Shown here piece by piece: positions 5,940-7,508 of a stretch of DNA of 7,508 bases. Origin of the DNA: Bacteroidota bacterium (GTDB taxonomy: Bacteria; Bacteroidota; Ignavibacteria; Tepidaquicellales; Tepidaquicellaceae). The number at the start of each line of letters is the position of its first letter. Position 1 is the stretch's first letter. The position numbers and the translations under genes were made by a program. The DNA is taken from the NCBI GenBank assembly GCA_003519545.1, contig DOWN01000214.1, forward strand, positions 322-7,829, in the 5' to 3' direction. The notes beneath the pieces were generated by a model, which searched no databases, was not told where the DNA came from, and saw only the letters and a program-made list of their open reading frames with translations.

Positions 5940-7439
5940 ATGAAGTTTTTTAAAGTTTTAATTATGTTTGTATTGATTTCACCGATGGTTTACTCGAATC
6001 CTTCAATAAGTTTTACTGAACTTATGGAAAATTTTGAGCGAAATCCAAAGATATTGAGTGAGATAAAACAAATTTCAAAAAATCAAAATATACCTTTTGA
6101 GATTTACACTTCAGATAAAAAATTGATTCTCGCTAAAGGTGTTGAAAACGGACAGTTAGTTTATGCTGTTATCAGAAATTTGTTAAATATTTTTGAAAAC
6201 ACTTCAGTTATGTATTACGCTCAAGTTAAAGATAATTTTAATTTGTCGAATTCTAAATTAGTTTTTGGTGACGGAAGAGTCGTTGATAATACAAAAGGGG
6301 TTTATGATGTTCAGTTATCTAATTCAAGAGGATTATCCGGATTATTAATGATCCCTGAATGGTCAGATAAAGTTTTTGCTTTTGACGGTGAGACAGGAGA
6401 CTTGGTGGATACTAATTTTATTCCTATAACAAGTCCTCAATTACAAAGTCCTAAACAGGCATCGTTACATATTTCAAAAAGGATTTTGGTTTCTGATCAG
6501 ATTTCAGATGTAGTTCAAAGATTTGATACTTTAGGAAATTATATAAATATTTTTGCACCTTCAACAGGAGTTAATACGGCAATACTTGATAACATAAGAG
6601 GAATGGGATTCAGAAATAACTGGAATACTCTTGTTACTGTCGGGTCAGGTGCGAGTCAGAATACTATTCAACAGTTTGACACAGCCGGAAATCACATAGG
6701 TGCATTTATTACAACAAATTTAAGCAGTCCATTTGGAATAGTCGTAAGAACAAATGATATCTTGGTTTCTAATTCAAGTGGCACAGCAGATGTTACAAGG
6801 TTTGATCTTAACGGAACATACATTGATAATTTTATTGTATCATCACTCAGTTTTGCACAACAGATAATCAGATTATCAAACGGAAATATTGCAACAGCAT
6901 TTTTTACAGGTACTACAACATCAGGATTATTGATAACAGACTCTACAGGAACTAATGTTATAAATACTTTTCAGTCCGTAACGGGTTTAAGAGGTTGCTG
7001 GAGATTACCAAACGGTAATTATATAGTGACAAATGCTGCGGGTGTACATGAAATAGACGGAACGACAGGTGCATCCATAAGAACAATTATCGTAAGATCA
7101 AATTTTCAATATGTAGATAAATATAATCCTCAAACACTTACAGGTATAACCCCTGTTATGCTTAACACTATTGCTGAGAATTACAGTTTAAAAAATAATT
7201 ATCCAAATCCATTCAATCCACAGACTACAATAGAATTTACAATTCCTGAAAACGGTTTTGTAAAATTAAAAGTATTTGACGTATTAGGTAAAGAAGTTTC
7301 AAGTTTAGTAAATGCAAATTTAGTAAAAGGCACATATAAAATTGATTTTAACGGATCAGGATTAAACTCAGGAATTTATTTTTACAGACTGGAAGCGAAT
7401 AATTTTATTCAAACAAAGAGAATGACATTAATTAAATAA
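5940..7439 (+). CDS. Secreted beta-propeller-like protein with type IX sorting domain
   Basis: This is a 499-residue exported protein of unknown specific function. Residues 1-19 form a signal peptide (Lys-containing start, hydrophobic core LIMFVLISPMV, likely cleavage after VYS). Residues about 20-130 are not recognised. Residues about 130-385 carry a degenerate repeat with blade-like turns at 40-50 residue spacing: FAFDGETGDLVD (146-157), QRFDTLGNYINIF (193-205), QQFDTAGNHIGAF (244-256), TRFDLNGTYIDNF (286-298), LITDSTGTNVINTF (331-344) and EIDGTTGASIRTI (371-383). This suggests a six-bladed NHL-like beta-propeller. Residues about 410-499 are a Por-type C-terminal sorting domain: YPNPFNPQTTIEF (421-433), KVFDVLGKEV (444-453), GIYFYRL (478-484) and KRMTLIK (493-499). 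In the family this domain directs passage through the type IX system and is usually removed at the surface. ATG is preceded by AGGAG. It appears monocistronic, with a terminator 28 nt downstream. Confidence 0.9.
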   Translation: MKFFKVLIMFVLISPMVYSNPSISFTELMENFERNPKILSEIKQISKNQNIPFEIYTSDKKLILAKGVENGQLVYAVIRNLLNIFENTSVMYYAQVKDNFNLSNSKLVFGDGRVVDNTKGVYDVQLSNSRGLSGLLMIPEWSDKVFAFDGETGDLVDTNFIPITSPQLQSPKQASLHISKRILVSDQISDVVQRFDTLGNYINIFAPSTGVNTAILDNIRGMGFRNNWNTLVTVGSGASQNTIQQFDTAGNHIGAFITTNLSSPFGIVVRTNDILVSNSSGTADVTRFDLNGTYIDNFIVSSLSFAQQIIRLSNGNIATAFFTGTTTSGLLITDSTGTNVINTFQSVTGLRGCWRLPNGNYIVTNAAGVHEIDGTTGASIRTIIVRSNFQYVDKYNPQTLTGITPVMLNTIAENYSLKNNYPNPFNPQTTIEFTIPENGFVKLKVFDVLGKEVSSLVNANLVKGTYKIDFNGSGLNSGIYFYRLEANNFIQTKRMTLIK

Positions 7440-7467
7440 CATAAATTTATATATAAGTTTTTATTTT

Positions 7468-7506
7468 AAATCCCGTTTACTATTGGAAGTAAACGGGATT
7501 TTTTTT
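7468..7506 (+). terminator. Strong intrinsic terminator after the secreted-protein gene
   Basis: AAATCCCGTTTAC (7468-7480) pairs perfectly with GTAAACGGGATTT (7489-7501) over 13 bp around an 8-nt loop (TATTGGAA). A run of eight T (7499-7506) completes a classic Rho-independent terminator. It starts 28 nt past the TAA at 7437-7439. Confidence 0.93.
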
Positions 7507-7508
7507 GC

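Overview
The window is AT-rich and looks like chromosomal DNA from a Bacteroidota/Chlorobi-group bacterium, most likely Ignavibacteria. The best evidence is the last gene, which ends in a type IX secretion (Por) sorting domain of the 'YPNPFNPxTxIxF ... LxxGIYFYRL ... KxMTLIK' kind common in that lineage. Codon use (AAA, AAT, TTA and ATT rich) and mostly weak or absent Shine-Dalgarno sequences fit this. The lineage call is an inference from motifs, not from a search.

Layout: (1) Positions 3-1211 (+) are the 3' part of an unrecognised, predominantly alpha-helical protein. The frame stays open to the window edge, so its true start lies outside. (2) Positions 1208-5676 (-) hold a compact five-gene block transcribed leftwards: pyrD (class 2 dihydroorotate dehydrogenase), a rhomboid intramembrane protease, and pntAA, pntAB and pntB (three-subunit proton-translocating NAD(P) transhydrogenase). 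Junctions are +6, +13, -4 and +2 nt, so a single operon is very likely. Three of the five genes appear to start at TTG. (3) Positions 5717-5836 hold tRNA-Pro(UGG) on the minus strand with its own intrinsic terminator, which separates it from pyrD. (4) Positions 5837-5939 are a short divergent intergenic region with a plausible tRNA promoter and a perfect inverted repeat. (5) Positions 5940-7439 (+) encode a secreted beta-propeller-like protein with a C-terminal type IX sorting signal, followed by a strong terminator at 7468-7506.

Functionally the operon joins two inner-membrane-linked redox activities. PyrD feeds electrons from dihydroorotate into the quinone pool. PntAA/AB/B use the proton gradient to make NADPH from NADH. 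The rhomboid between them has an intact catalytic dyad but no known role in either pathway. The transhydrogenase appears to be of the class in which the proton-channel histidine sits in the small alpha-2 membrane subunit rather than in the beta subunit. I see no mobile element, CRISPR array, phage gene or defence system, and most of the window is ordinary housekeeping sequence. The items most worth following are the operon composition, the relocated histidine, the TTG starts and the unidentified partial gene.
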